This document shows, in pieces, positions 24,601 through 35,199 of a stretch of 64,000 bases of DNA; position 1 is the first letter of the stretch, and every line of letters starts with the position of its first letter. The translations under genes were made by a program, and so were the position numbers. The notes under the pieces were generated by a model. That model was not told where the DNA came from. It searched no databases and saw nothing but the letters and a program-made list of their open reading frames with translations. Origin of the DNA: Symbiodinium natans (lineage: Eukaryota > Sar > Dinophyceae > Suessiales > Symbiodiniaceae); the NCBI GenBank assembly GCA_905221605.1, contig CAJNDS010002841.1:62001-126000 (forward strand). The letters are read 5' to 3'.

Positions 24601-27600
24601 ACCTGTGCGAGTCGAAGCAAAAATGCGCCTTGATGCGGGGTCTTTGCATGAAAGTAGACGGGCAACACTCTGTAGTGCAGCGAAAAGCTTTTGATAGCTT
24701 TTGCATGCCGACAGGGCACTAGATTCGTGACAGCATCGCCCATGGTGGCAGAGTAGAACCTCGAAGGGGGCTGCTATGATGTTTGATGTTGCCGTCCACA
24801 CCCTAATTAGTTCGGCTCCTGGTCGCTTTGTGGCCAGGGCTAGTTCAGCGATCTCCTCATCACCAAAGCACTCGTTTCTTGTTTTTGGAGCACGGCTCTA
24901 GCTTGCAGCTACAAGCCCTCAAAAAACATATCTTGCTCATAAAGCTCGATGGGGCTGACGCCTTCAGGTCTGAGCACCCTGGTAGCTGTTAGCCCTGGTA
25001 TCTGCTTATTGTCCCAACCCTGTGCAACCAGAGAAGCAGGCTTTGGCGATGGCTTGCTGCTGGAAGGGTTTTCACAATGTCCTCCAGAGTGTTGCTTCAC
25101 AGACTGCAAGTTCGGAAGGTCACAACGAACATCCTGATCTACGCCCTGTCTCAGCTCGTGTGTACACTTAGCACTTCACGCTCCGGAACTGAAGTTCCCT
25201 TAAAGAGGGAGGGTTCCGACGTTGTTCTACAGCCAGGTCAGCCACGCTGTCTTCTTCCGATAGAGATACTCGTGCAGGCAATCAGGGCAGCCAAACATCA
25301 GCCGGCCCTAACTTTGGAAAAAGGATAAGCCCCCGAGTCCAGCGTCGCTTGCCGGAAGACATCCTGGGATTCATATGCAATTTTTGGGTTGGGGCGTTGG
25401 TGGAACGGGAAGGGGGGGGACGATTCTTTGAAGATGCTCAGGTACAATGGGTTAGCGGACGTAGGGCCAGGCAGCTCCCTTGAGACGTCGTGAGCAGTGC
25501 AGAACAAGCATGTGCCTATGCTAGTGATTGATTTGTTCAAGGATTCACTGGGTGCGCCTAGAGACGCTGGCCAACTGATCCACCTCATCCAAAACGAGGA
25601 TCCTCACCGCATCGATTTACATTGTAGAATCTGAGCACGGGTCCGTACTCCTCTAGGCGCTGTCGAAAGTCTCCCTCACTCTCTTTGGGGCTTGCCTAAT
25701 CAGGGGCATTGTTTGGCAGGGCAGGATTGGCCGAGTATGCGCCCTGCAATGACCACGCCATTACACTGCACATGTACAGGTCGACATCGTGCCCCCACAA
25801 TGCCGCCCCTGCTGCTCTAATGCCAAGCAGCTGAACTTTGCTCAAGCGATCCACGAAGCCCTCCGTCTTCGCCGCCTTTGGCTGTTAAGAAGCCGGGAAT
25901 CACAAACCTGATGAAACCTGATGAAACCTGAAGCCCTTGAAGATGCCAGGTACAGATCCAAGTCGAAGACTCTCTAGCAACCTTCTGACACCTTTTCAGG
26001 GTCTTGCGGGCTTCTTGAGCTTGAAACGGCTTGCTTAAGACGATATGTACGAGTTCCATAACTGGCTGGTTCTACATCTACGGGAAACGGCGGTGCCGGC
26101 AAGAGGCGTGGCTTTGTAGCCGGCCTGGGGTGGCAACCAGGATCCTTGGAAGCAACGATCCCAAGGCCAAAACTGGTTCAACGGCTGAAGCATGTGGAAC
26201 AAGCATACCAAGGACTAGTCTCGGCTGCCGACTTCCCTTGGAAAAAACCCTGGGACCACCTTTGGGACAAGCCCCCTGCAACCCATTGAAACGTCCGCTG
26301 AAGTCCTCTAAACTCCCGCGCACAGACAGCAGAACATCGTTGCCAGCTTGCCGTGGAGGCCCATGTGGCTTTCGGCTTGGGAAACGTGGGGGAGTCCAAT
26401 GTTTTCGCATTTAGGGTCTGAGCATGCAGACAACCTGGAAAAAGTAACTTGAAATTGATTGAAATGCTATTTGAAAATCACGATAGAAATATTAGAAATC
26501 CGATTAAAATGGACCTTTGGACCCTCAAAGGTCCCAGCCTTGAAGCTAGGCGCCTGTCAATACACCCTTGCAAAGCCAGTCAAGAGTAAGTTTAAGGGCT
26601 CGGACGCACAATTGCTTGGCGTCCTCAAGTTAGTATAAGGGGGAACACCCCAAGTAGGATTCTATGTACCCAAAAAGGTTAAAGGTGACCCACCCAGTCC
26701 CTAAGAACCTTTGGTACAGGTGCCTGCCTTGCTGCTCAATCAATGGGGTGTTTAGGGCTTGATGCAAGTTATGCATTGGCCTAGCCTAATGACAATGACA
26801 ATCTGTATTCTCAAGAATATTCAACAAGTTCTGATGGCTTGCTATTTCACAAAAAACCCCTTTTGTTATCATACATGATAAAGAATAACTCACAATAGTC
26901 GAGATCTATTTCATACTTCTTCGAGTATCATACCCATCCATTAAGCAGTTAAGCAGTTTTAACCCACTGTATCTTGCCAAAATTTACACGACCAATGTCA
27001 CTTGCATCATAAACATTGAATATCACATATTTACATATTTCGATTTCCATATTATTCTTGCAAAGACAATCACGAAATTGATGCTCCCGCGAAATTGAAT
27101 ACCATGAAGATGTAATGGCAAAAATCATATTAATATGCTCCAAATTAGTTCTCAAAGAACAAGTCAAATATTTTGACGATGAAAAAGGTAGTATCTTCAA
27201 AAGCCGTATGTTGGTACTGATTTGGTTTGCATTTTCAGAAGGTATACACTAAAATATTGTGATATTGAGAAGCACCGTGTTTTTCACTTCGTCAGCCGGC
27301 AAGCCCTTTGATGATTTGTGGACGCAAAGGGGGCAGTTGCGGAGCACTTTGCGTGCGCGGGTGTGTTCAGATTGGATACGCTCCGGGACTTGAAATTTAG
27401 GGCCTGCGGATCTGCAGAGGTTGTCGGCACCCTGAAGTCCCAAAGCCTTACAAGAGAACATGGGCAGCTACATCGGGTTCAAACCCGCCGCACGAACGTC
27501 TGAACCTCCCAAGCTCCGAGGCAATTCTCTGGTTTCAAAGGACTCAAGAAGGGAGACAAGACAGACAAGACAGGAGGCGCGGCACTGTTTCCGCTCTGGT

Positions 27601-29745
27601 TCCGAAACAGAGACCCAAACACCAACTTGTCGAAGCGACAGAACAGTTTCAAAGCGAGGCAGGCAAAGCAACGACCTCCACACGTTCAAGGCGATCCAAG
27701 GCGCACAGTTCCTTTGGCTGCAGTCAACGACTCCAGGTCCTGGACACTCAGCACTTCCAATCTTTCCACGCGAAAGTCCGAAGAAAGTGCACAGGTTTGA
27801 CTAATATGTTGTACATCTCCATGCTCTGGAGTCTGGGCTTTGGTGCGTCGGTCAAGCTCGAACCACCAGATCGCGCCTAACATGGCCTCTCACGGACTGC
27901 AACGACACTCCCTACCGGCAGCATGGAATCAAAGATGATGCTGCCTCCTCCCAGGGAACGCCGCCGGTCATGCAAACCATACCTCACAAGGCCGCTTAGT
28001 TCCACTCCCGCGCATTGCTTGGTAGGTCTGCTGAAACACGTGGCAGCAAGACACCCATGAAAACGGAAATGATCCTGAATCCCAGGCCTCAACATGCCTC
28101 AACACTCCACAGAAACCAAATCGACAAGCAAAGCTCAAGACCCCCATACCTTACTCCGTGCAACTCCACCACTGCAGCTTGTTCGTGATCTGCACACCCG
28201 CGTAGACCTACCTACGTCCAAACAAGCTCCCACAACAGCAGAAGTCAAAGACCGCAACAAGGTGCTGCAGCTGCTGTAGTACTTCGTCAGCTTCTCTGCT
28301 TCAGCAGCGACCTTCTGCGCATGGAACCGTGTGAGTCTAGCGCGCCCACAGTCTCTCCTGCTAGTCACGGATATTGCCAGCAACGGGCCAAACAATAACA
28401 ACTACTCGGCCCTACTATCTGAGAAACGAGAGCCTGCATCGACAGCTCCCGAACCGGTGTAAGAACCAGGAGTGCCAGTTCTCCTTACAGAATCGTCGAC
28501 TTGGGCTGGAGGGCTGGAGTCTCTTCCCATCTAGGTTCTTCCTAACAGCTGACCTTCTGGCAGGCTTGTAGCAGCTTATGATGCACTTTAGGCTTGTAGC
28601 TTATGCTGAACCTCAGGCTGCTTGACAGCTGCGTCATGCTAGGACCCGCAGCAACCCTCTGACCCTCCAGCCTGGGACGACCGGCTGGCTGTGCAGCCTG
28701 CGATTGTCATGAACATTGGGTCCTAAGCCACAACCCTGCAAACCTAGACTTACACCCTTCAAACTCTTCTTGAGCCTGTTGCCTGAAACCATGGGATGCT
28801 CAGCACATGGTTAATCCTTGGGGTGAACTATGCCTCCTGTGTGTCGGCGCGCGCACGTGGACGGGGTCTGGCTCTCTTCTTCTTCGTAAAGTCGTCTTCT
28901 ACACAGCAAAGAGGGTGCAGGGGGCTTGGGCCGGGAGGCACCCCGACCCGCAGCATCGTCTCGCTCCAGGGAGCATTTGACAGGCACCGGCCTTGCTGCA
29001 CGCCAGGTTCATCTCGTGTGCCAACTTTACCAGATGCTACTGGAAGCCTTTTCGCTGTGCAGCGGTCGTTGATGTTTGTCCGGAGACATGACATGGCTCC
29101 GGTGTGAGTCCGAAACTGAGGTTTCGTAGAGGAAGGGAACTCTCAGGTCAGAGCAACTGAACTACACGAAGCCAAAGCAGGCCTCTACAACCTACGTCCC
29201 TGCATCGGCCTATCCAGGCAGGGGAGGAGGAAGCTGAGCGTCTTGCCAGAACCTGTCCACTCACGGGCAAGGTTGGCCCAATCCCACTCAGAATTACCAT
29301 GAGACTATAAGCCTCCATCCTCCCTCATACCCTGCCTGTCTTTGCCCGGGCCACAACCTCTGCACCGCCACGGATGGATTCGTAGGTCTTCTGCTGGATC
29401 TCCGTCCTTGTGCTCAGAACTATTTTAGGGCGGATCTCTGAGTCTCTGAGCTTGGTCTCCGCAAGGAAGTGATCATGAGCTAACAACAATAGTTGGGAAC
29501 ATTCACGTTGCAACTCTTCTCCGGGTAGGCAAACTAAACAGGTATATGGCTTTGCGCTTAAGGTGCAAAAAAGGATTTTCACTGTAGCTCCCAAAGCTTG
29601 GCTCTTCGGGCTTTGCGGTGTTTAAGACACTCAAAACATCTCAAAACTTAACTTTGATGGCATTGATGTACGACTCTTGCCACGAGTCCAGGAACCGAAC
29701 TTTCTTCGATTGCTTTCCGCATGCAGCTTAGGGTCAAGAACTCGT
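21625..29745 (-). CDS. DEAD-box RNA helicase, multi-exon
   Basis: An ATP-dependent RNA helicase. Exons in coding order: about 29670-29745 (FKYEFLTLSCMRKAIEE, N-terminal, tentative); 29336-about 29530 (Q-motif region TEIQQKT and the start of motif I, ARAKTG); 29199-29252 (SGKTLSFLLP, completing AKTGSGKT); 28434-28483 (motif Ia, LVLTPVREL); about 28265-28314 (KVAAEAEKLTKYY); about 27925-27982 (GG motif, VCMTGGVPW); 26113-26144 (motif Ib, ILVATPGRL); 25568-25602 (motif II, LVLDEVDQL); about 25030-25092 (LEDIVKTLPAASHRQSLLL); 24802-about 24860 (DEEIAELALATKRPGAELIR); 24149-24214 (VIHSDDALVPEHICQTYAAL); 22802-22845 (motif V, SDVSARGLDYP); 22157-22200 (VTHVIQMGAAHSKE); about 21625-21689 (motif VI, YVHRLGRTGRAGR). 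Splice phases match at every join I could test. Motif II reads DEVD instead of DEAD. I did not place motifs III and IV. Overall length and both termini are unresolved. Confidence 0.88.
26440..27260. other. AT-rich island inside a helicase intron
   Basis: Much richer in A and T than its surroundings, especially 26800-27250. It lies between the helicase GG-motif exon (27925-27982) and the motif Ib exon (26113-26144). A minus-strand frame at 26949-27200 is open for 83 codons and rich in I, N, F and S, with no recognised family. Composition suggests inserted DNA of different origin; that is inference. Confidence 0.6.
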
Positions 29746-29759
29746 ACTTAAAGGCCTTG

Positions 29760-30180
29760 GCAGTGCCAGAGAATGAGATTCTGGCTGCCTACCAGGCCTG
29801 CTGTGATTGACAAACTTGGGCCAGTTGGGTCAACTTAAGGAGGACGAAAGCTTACGCCACAAAAGGCACTGCGAACTGTGCAGGAGTTGTTTGCTGAGGC
29901 AAGAAGCAGGATCACGACTTGTACCACATGCATGATTGCCGCAAACCATGTTATCCGTCGGTGGTCGGTGCAAATCTTGCAAGTTCAGATCTCTCTCGGA
30001 TACGTGCTTTCTTCAAGGCTACGCTGGCACCGCTGCAGTGCACTCTGTATCCCAACTTCAACCCTGGACCTCCGAGCTTCTTTTTTTCGGGCCAACCTCA
30101 AGGCCCGAGCTCAACCCGAATGACGGCTCAACCGGTGACGGAGATCCAACCACCGAGTGTCTGAATCAGGGAGGCATTCT

Positions 30181-30225
<45 letters not shown>

Positions 30226-31400
30226 ACCTAAAAGCGGCGTCAGTTCGACTTCAACTCACCGAAACTTCCTCCCCTCCTCCCCAACCCGCTGCCTCCTGCA
30301 TGGCCTTCTTTCCCTCTGCTGCTAGGCACAGCTCTGAAAACCGCACCTTCGGCGCCTTGGGGCGACAGTCTGCATTCTCATGCAATCTCGCTGATAACCT
30401 GTAACCGGTCCAGGTTCACATGGCTTGCACTGTTGTTTATGTGCTCAGCAAAGAGAAGGTTGCACGTACGGCGCAAACTGTGTTTGGCTGAGCCCGCAAG
30501 TCTCTGATGAACACGCACATGAAGCTTGACGTTATAACATTCGGCACGCACTCCGAGGCAAGCTGTGATTGCCAAGGAGGCAAAAGAGGCTGAAGTACAG
30601 CAAGCTCAATTAGGAGACGTACGTGGCACTCATGTAAGACGTGCAACTCTCTGAAGATCATTACAAGCAGGTGTGGCCCTCTCAGAACTGAAGTTTCGTT
30701 GCGCAACGTGCCCCCAAACCCGCAGGCCTCCGAGGCCTCAGCTGGAGCATAACCATTCGCCATGGCTGCGGGGAGCCCCCCGCTTCGGCGTCGCCGCTCT
30801 GTAAGGGCCCTACACATAGAAAACTGCCAAATCTGCCAAAAACCGTTGCGTTGATGTTTTCGGCCCGGTGGGCTCTTGTGATGCTCTGTTTGCTACAACT
30901 GCGACAGGCCAAGCCCACTAAACAACAAAGCTCAGCGCAGAGCAACCAGCGACGATGCGGGGCAAACGGCGTCAGCTTTCAAGACTTGAGATCTGATTGA
31001 GTTGATGCTTGGAAGAGTGCGGCATTTGGAGCTTGGGGTCCACGCGTTTGGGGCTCGGGATGGGCTTGCGAGCGTGTGTTGAGTGTCTTTTGAGTCCACT
31101 TTCAAGGGTTGTTCCCGACATGTGCCCTGCCTGCACCGGTGCCGTCGCCGGCGCGGGGCCGAAGGCCTCAAGGGACTGAGCAACACTAGCTATGCGAAAC
31201 ATCACATTGTTACCGTGGCAAACCAGGCGCCAGTCATTGGTGTTGGTCCCGCCGGTTCCGCTCGGAATCAGCCCTGAGGCACGCGATGCAGGTGCCTGGA
31301 TGATATTGCGGCGCCCACACCAAGACTGCAGCTGCATCTCGAAGAGAGAGAAAGAATAAAAGAACACGGTTTTCTTTGCCACAGCGACCTGATGTAAGAG
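29760..31400. other. Region between helicase and proline-rich repeats
   Basis: It contains a (AC)n(AT)n microsatellite and minus-strand open frames (30378-30575 and 30437-30817) that look partly protein-like but carry no recognised motif. Upstream helicase exons could lie here. Confidence 0.35.
30180..30226. repeat. (AC)n(AT)n compound microsatellite
   Basis: About a dozen AC units run directly into about ten AT units. Confidence 0.95.
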
Positions 31401-31682
31401 TACGAGGCCGGCTTCCCTGGGGGTGGGTACTCCAAGTAGACTCGGCGGGTCTCTCTGCGGGACTGACTGGGCTCCAGGAATACTCTGATTGATGCTCGAC
31501 GGGGCTCTCTGCCGGCGCCGGCTTCTCGGCGGGTGGGCACCCCAGGGGTACTCAGCAGGATTTTCTGTGGGCTTCTCTGGCGGCGGGCACCGATAACTCG
31601 GCGGGACCGTCGGACGGCTTCTCTGTGCAAGGGGCACCTCTAGAAGCGGGGGTTTCAAAACATTTCCAACGGCCACCTCCAA
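31400..31682 (-). repeat. Degenerate GC-rich tandem repeat with a proline-rich open frame
   Basis: Three to four imperfect copies of a unit running roughly GGCTTCTC-GGCGGGTGGGCACC-GTACTCGGCGGG (near 31410, 31520, 31575 and 31618). The minus frame stays open from an ATG at 31682 for 236 codons and reads as proline-rich peptide (ENPAEYPWGAHPP, DPPSLLGVPTPREAG), but a second frame is also open through most of it. It could be a proline-rich exon or a minisatellite. Confidence 0.5.
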
Positions 31683-32224
31683 AGCTAAGTCTAACTGCCT
31701 ACATCGTTTGTATACACACTGCGCATGTAACGCATAATCTGCTCGACTTCTGATCCTGCGGAGCCAAGCTCAAGAAGAGCGGCGCCTGCATCTTCGCCAT
31801 CTTCAGGAAGCTATTGCGTGTGAACGTTCAACTTTGGTGGATCACTTGAGCTTCCCAAGATTATACAATGACAATGTGCGTTCGCCTGCGCAAAATCGCA
31901 CCTGCTCGTGAAGCTCCAAACCTTGAGCACGAACGGCACAGGCCGCCAAATCCGACTTCAAGCTGCCCAGCACACGAGGCTTACCCATGCTTTTTCAAAG
32001 TCAAAGGCCATGGCAGTTTTCAGACAATGCGCCTTGCAAGGCCCTTGGAGCCCAATTCCGGAAACCCCCAACACAAACCAAGAACGTTCCATGCATGGAC
32101 AATCTTGCACATGCAAGTGTCCGTTTGCGTGACACACAAGCGCGTGGACACGAGCCCAGTAAACCCGGCTCCGGAGCCAGGGTATTCAACGCAGGAAACC
32201 CAAGTTGGCCCTAGTTGAATGCCG

Positions 32225-34859
32225 TTATACGAAAGGGCACTCTTCCAAGCGCTGTTCAAACCAGCACTTTGCGTTGTGGGCTTTTTGGTTTCGGGCTTGG
32301 GGCTTTGGATTGAAGGAGGTAGGGGGCTTCTCCAAGCCAGAAGGCAGCACTGCTTTCGTTTTTCCAGGATCTGGCAAGGCTTTGAACCACTCCATCTTCT
32401 CCATTCGACCGGCCGCGGTGTCTGCCAGGTACGCTTGCTGCCGTGCCTGCCCGAGAAAACCCGCAACCCCACACCAATCTTCGGACCAGAACTTTCTTGA
32501 CAAAACCGTCTTCAAGATTGAGACTTCAGGCTTCAGCTTTCTGCAGGGGGTTCATAGGAGGGAACCTTCCGCGCCGCCGGTGCGTCGTCCAGGGCTGCAA
32601 GGAAGCGCTGAGAGGCAGTGTTCCCCATCGCCCTGGAGTCCTCTAGCCCAGCACGAAAGGAGATGGGGAGATGTTGACAAATTCGTCAATTTCATGCTCC
32701 ATCTTGAACATGCCATTCCTGTTTAGTGGCGTGAGCAGATCAGCATTTGGGAAGGACCAGGACACGGAGGTGAACAGACCCAGCAGAGTCACCAGCTGGA
32801 AACAAACCCTCACCCCGACATCGTACTAACCCCTCCTAATGCCACTCATCTCAGGATTGTCCGCATGACATCGCAGTCACATGCAATCGCCAAGCCATGA
32901 GCACTGAACCAAAAGGTCCTCCACCGCCAGAAAGGAGCCGCCGGTGGCGCCAGCCAGGGCCTCGTAGCGCTTCCTCTCGGAGTCGTGGAAGTGGCCAAGG
33001 ATGATCTCTGCGCTTGCGATGCTTGCAGCAGGGAAGGGATAAGTTTCACACTGTGGGGGCACTGCAGGGCTCTTGGGCTGGTGATTGTGGCAACCCTCCT
33101 CAAACAGAAAAGACTGAAGATGTGCTCAAAAAAGGCCAAAGGGCTATGTGCCACTCCACATCGAAGCCCTGATTGTGTAGCTCCTCCGTCAATCCGAACA
33201 CTTGTGTCTTCAACTGAAAAATTGTCACACACACACACACAAGCACACAGAACCTTCGGGCAAGTTCCGCAACTCCAAATCTCCTTCATCAACGGATCCA
33301 TGCCCCGGATGCCACAGTAATCACCTTGACAGGTCTTGGAATGTTCGAGGGTTCACTGGTTCACGGGTGCTGGCTCCTCTGCCTGGTGAATGGGTGTCCT
33401 GGCCGTCCGTGATAACCTTAGTTGATATCAGGCAGTTCTTGTGTGAGCAACCCGTTAGGTCTCCATGTGTTTCGCTACCTGTGGAGGTATTGCTCCTCGC
33501 GTTTGCCACTTGCTCAACATGAACCGGAGGCACGTGAAGTCTGCGCATGTGCTCGTTTCATTCTGACTTCACTTCTGTTCTCTTTCTCGCATGAGGGGCA
33601 GGAGGGCTCCTCTCTCTCTGCCTTTCCCTGCTGCTCTCTGCCGTTGGCAAAAATCTTCCTGTATTTACTGGGTGCTTCTTGACTAGCTTTTTCGGCAGTG
33701 GCCACTGGGCTGAGAATCAGGGTTATGAACGGAATGCTTGAGATCAGCGCGCGAATGCGCATAACTGAGGTAATGACGATCAGGCGCAGCCTGCCCTGCC
33801 CGGGGGTATACCTTGTGGACACATCCTCTTCGATCATCTTCCACAGGTAGGTGCCGCCAGAGGTTCCATTCCACTGCGCAGCCACCACGCTACTGTCAAA
33901 AGGAGGGAGTTTGCAGAGTTTCCAATATTTATCTATGTACTGAAACAATACAGAGGACCTTCACTTTGCAGCACTTTGAGCGCACAATGCAAACAAAGCT
34001 CTGGAGCAGCGTCGCTGTCGCAGTCAGCTCTTGCGACTTGGAGAGCTCCTCCCTCGGGAGCAGCACTTTGGGAAGGGAGCCGAACTTCAGAATGCGTGTC
34101 GGCCCTTGCAGCAGTGGGGCCACCTGATCCAAGACTTGCTGCGGCGTGGGATTTGGGAAGTCTAGGGAGATCTAGATTGACAGAAGCTGGGGGAGTCTGG
34201 GTTCGGGTTCAGCGTTTAGGCTTCAGGGCCTGATCCAAGACATCCTGGCCCAATTGAAGTCCGGACTTTCCGAAGACACCCCTCACCGAAGAGCGCATGG
34301 AGCCAGAGTCGTCCAAGTAGAGGATGGTCTCAAGGCCGTCCACTGTAACAGAAGCTGTCAGGGAATCCGTGACATCGGCCATCGACCTAAGAGCCCCTCC
34401 CAGCATTCGCAACGCGGGGTGCCTTGCCCCATCAAGGGCGTCCCCCACCACCGGCGCTAGTCTCTTGCAAACCGACCAGGCTGCCCCTGCTGCCCCACTC
34501 CAAAGGCCGCCACCAACCGTCAAGGCAGAAACTGCGGAAGCCTTTGTTTCGTGGGCGCCCTCAGCGGTGTCAACATCGTTAGCCTTGGAGTGGCTAAGGA
34601 TCCTGAGCTTCTCCCAGCTCTCCTCGTGAAGCTGGAGGCCATGTTTGGCTGCAGCCTGCTGGTGTGCTTGCAGCTCACTCCAGCGAGGGAGCGGCCTCGG
34701 CGGCCTCGGGTTCTGATGCCAGGCCTTGCCATACCCCAGCACTTCCCATGCTGCACGCTCCGGTTCAGACAGCTCTGTCCAAGGCTTCAGTCCACCGGAG
34801 GCACCCCGACATCCCCGACAAAATGCCCGCAGAGGCCATCGAAGGTGCCGGAAAGCCAT
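32225..34859 (-). CDS. von Willebrand factor A domain protein, 8 exons
   Basis: VWA domains bind protein ligands through a metal-ion-dependent adhesion site (MIDAS). Exons: 34230-34859, 34035-34123, 33778-33892, 33383-33416, 33274-33324, 32910-33007, 32542-32607, 32225-32446 (TAA 32225-32227). They join in one frame to 1305 nt, 434 residues, if the first in-frame ATG is used; further 5' exons are possible. The N-terminal part has two W-x-ELS helical repeats (PWTELSEPERAAWEVLGY and PRWSELQAHQQAAA). The VWA domain follows: strand 1 with MIDAS motif ILYLDDSGSM, then RILKFGSLPKVLLP, GTSGGTYLWKMIEEDV, the acidic MIDAS residue in VITDGQDT, GIRGMDPLMKEI, and RYEALAGATGGSFLAV. The tail is charged (MEKMEWFKALPDP). 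No signal peptide seen, so probably intracellular. Donors: GC at 3 introns, GA at 1, GT at 3. Intron 1 lies between two copies of a 13-nt direct repeat. Partner and process cannot be told from sequence. Confidence 0.9.
33226..33247. repeat. (CA)n microsatellite in a VWA-gene intron
   Basis: A short CA run just downstream of the exon at 33274-33324 on the minus strand. Confidence 0.8.
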
Positions 34860-35199
34860 CCGGGCCCACTCCCGAGTTCATCCGGAGAGATGGAAAGAGA
34901 CAAGTGGACAAAGATGGACCAATAGTGGTTAGATACACGCGCCTAGATGCCCGCATCTTAAAGTTGCCCTCGTTCTCGCTTCGCATGTGCAGACAACTAC
35001 GCCGTGTGCCATCGAGCCTTCACGCTGCGGATATACTCGGCTCATGAACAGCCGGAACAAGTAGCTAAGTAGCTAAAGCAGAACCAAAACCAAACCTTGA
35101 TACAACTAGAGCGCCCCTACTTGCACCCAGCGGAAGGAAGTGTACCTACCCATGAATAACGGGTGGTCCTTGGAGAAGGGGGCTTGAGCTCCTTGCACT

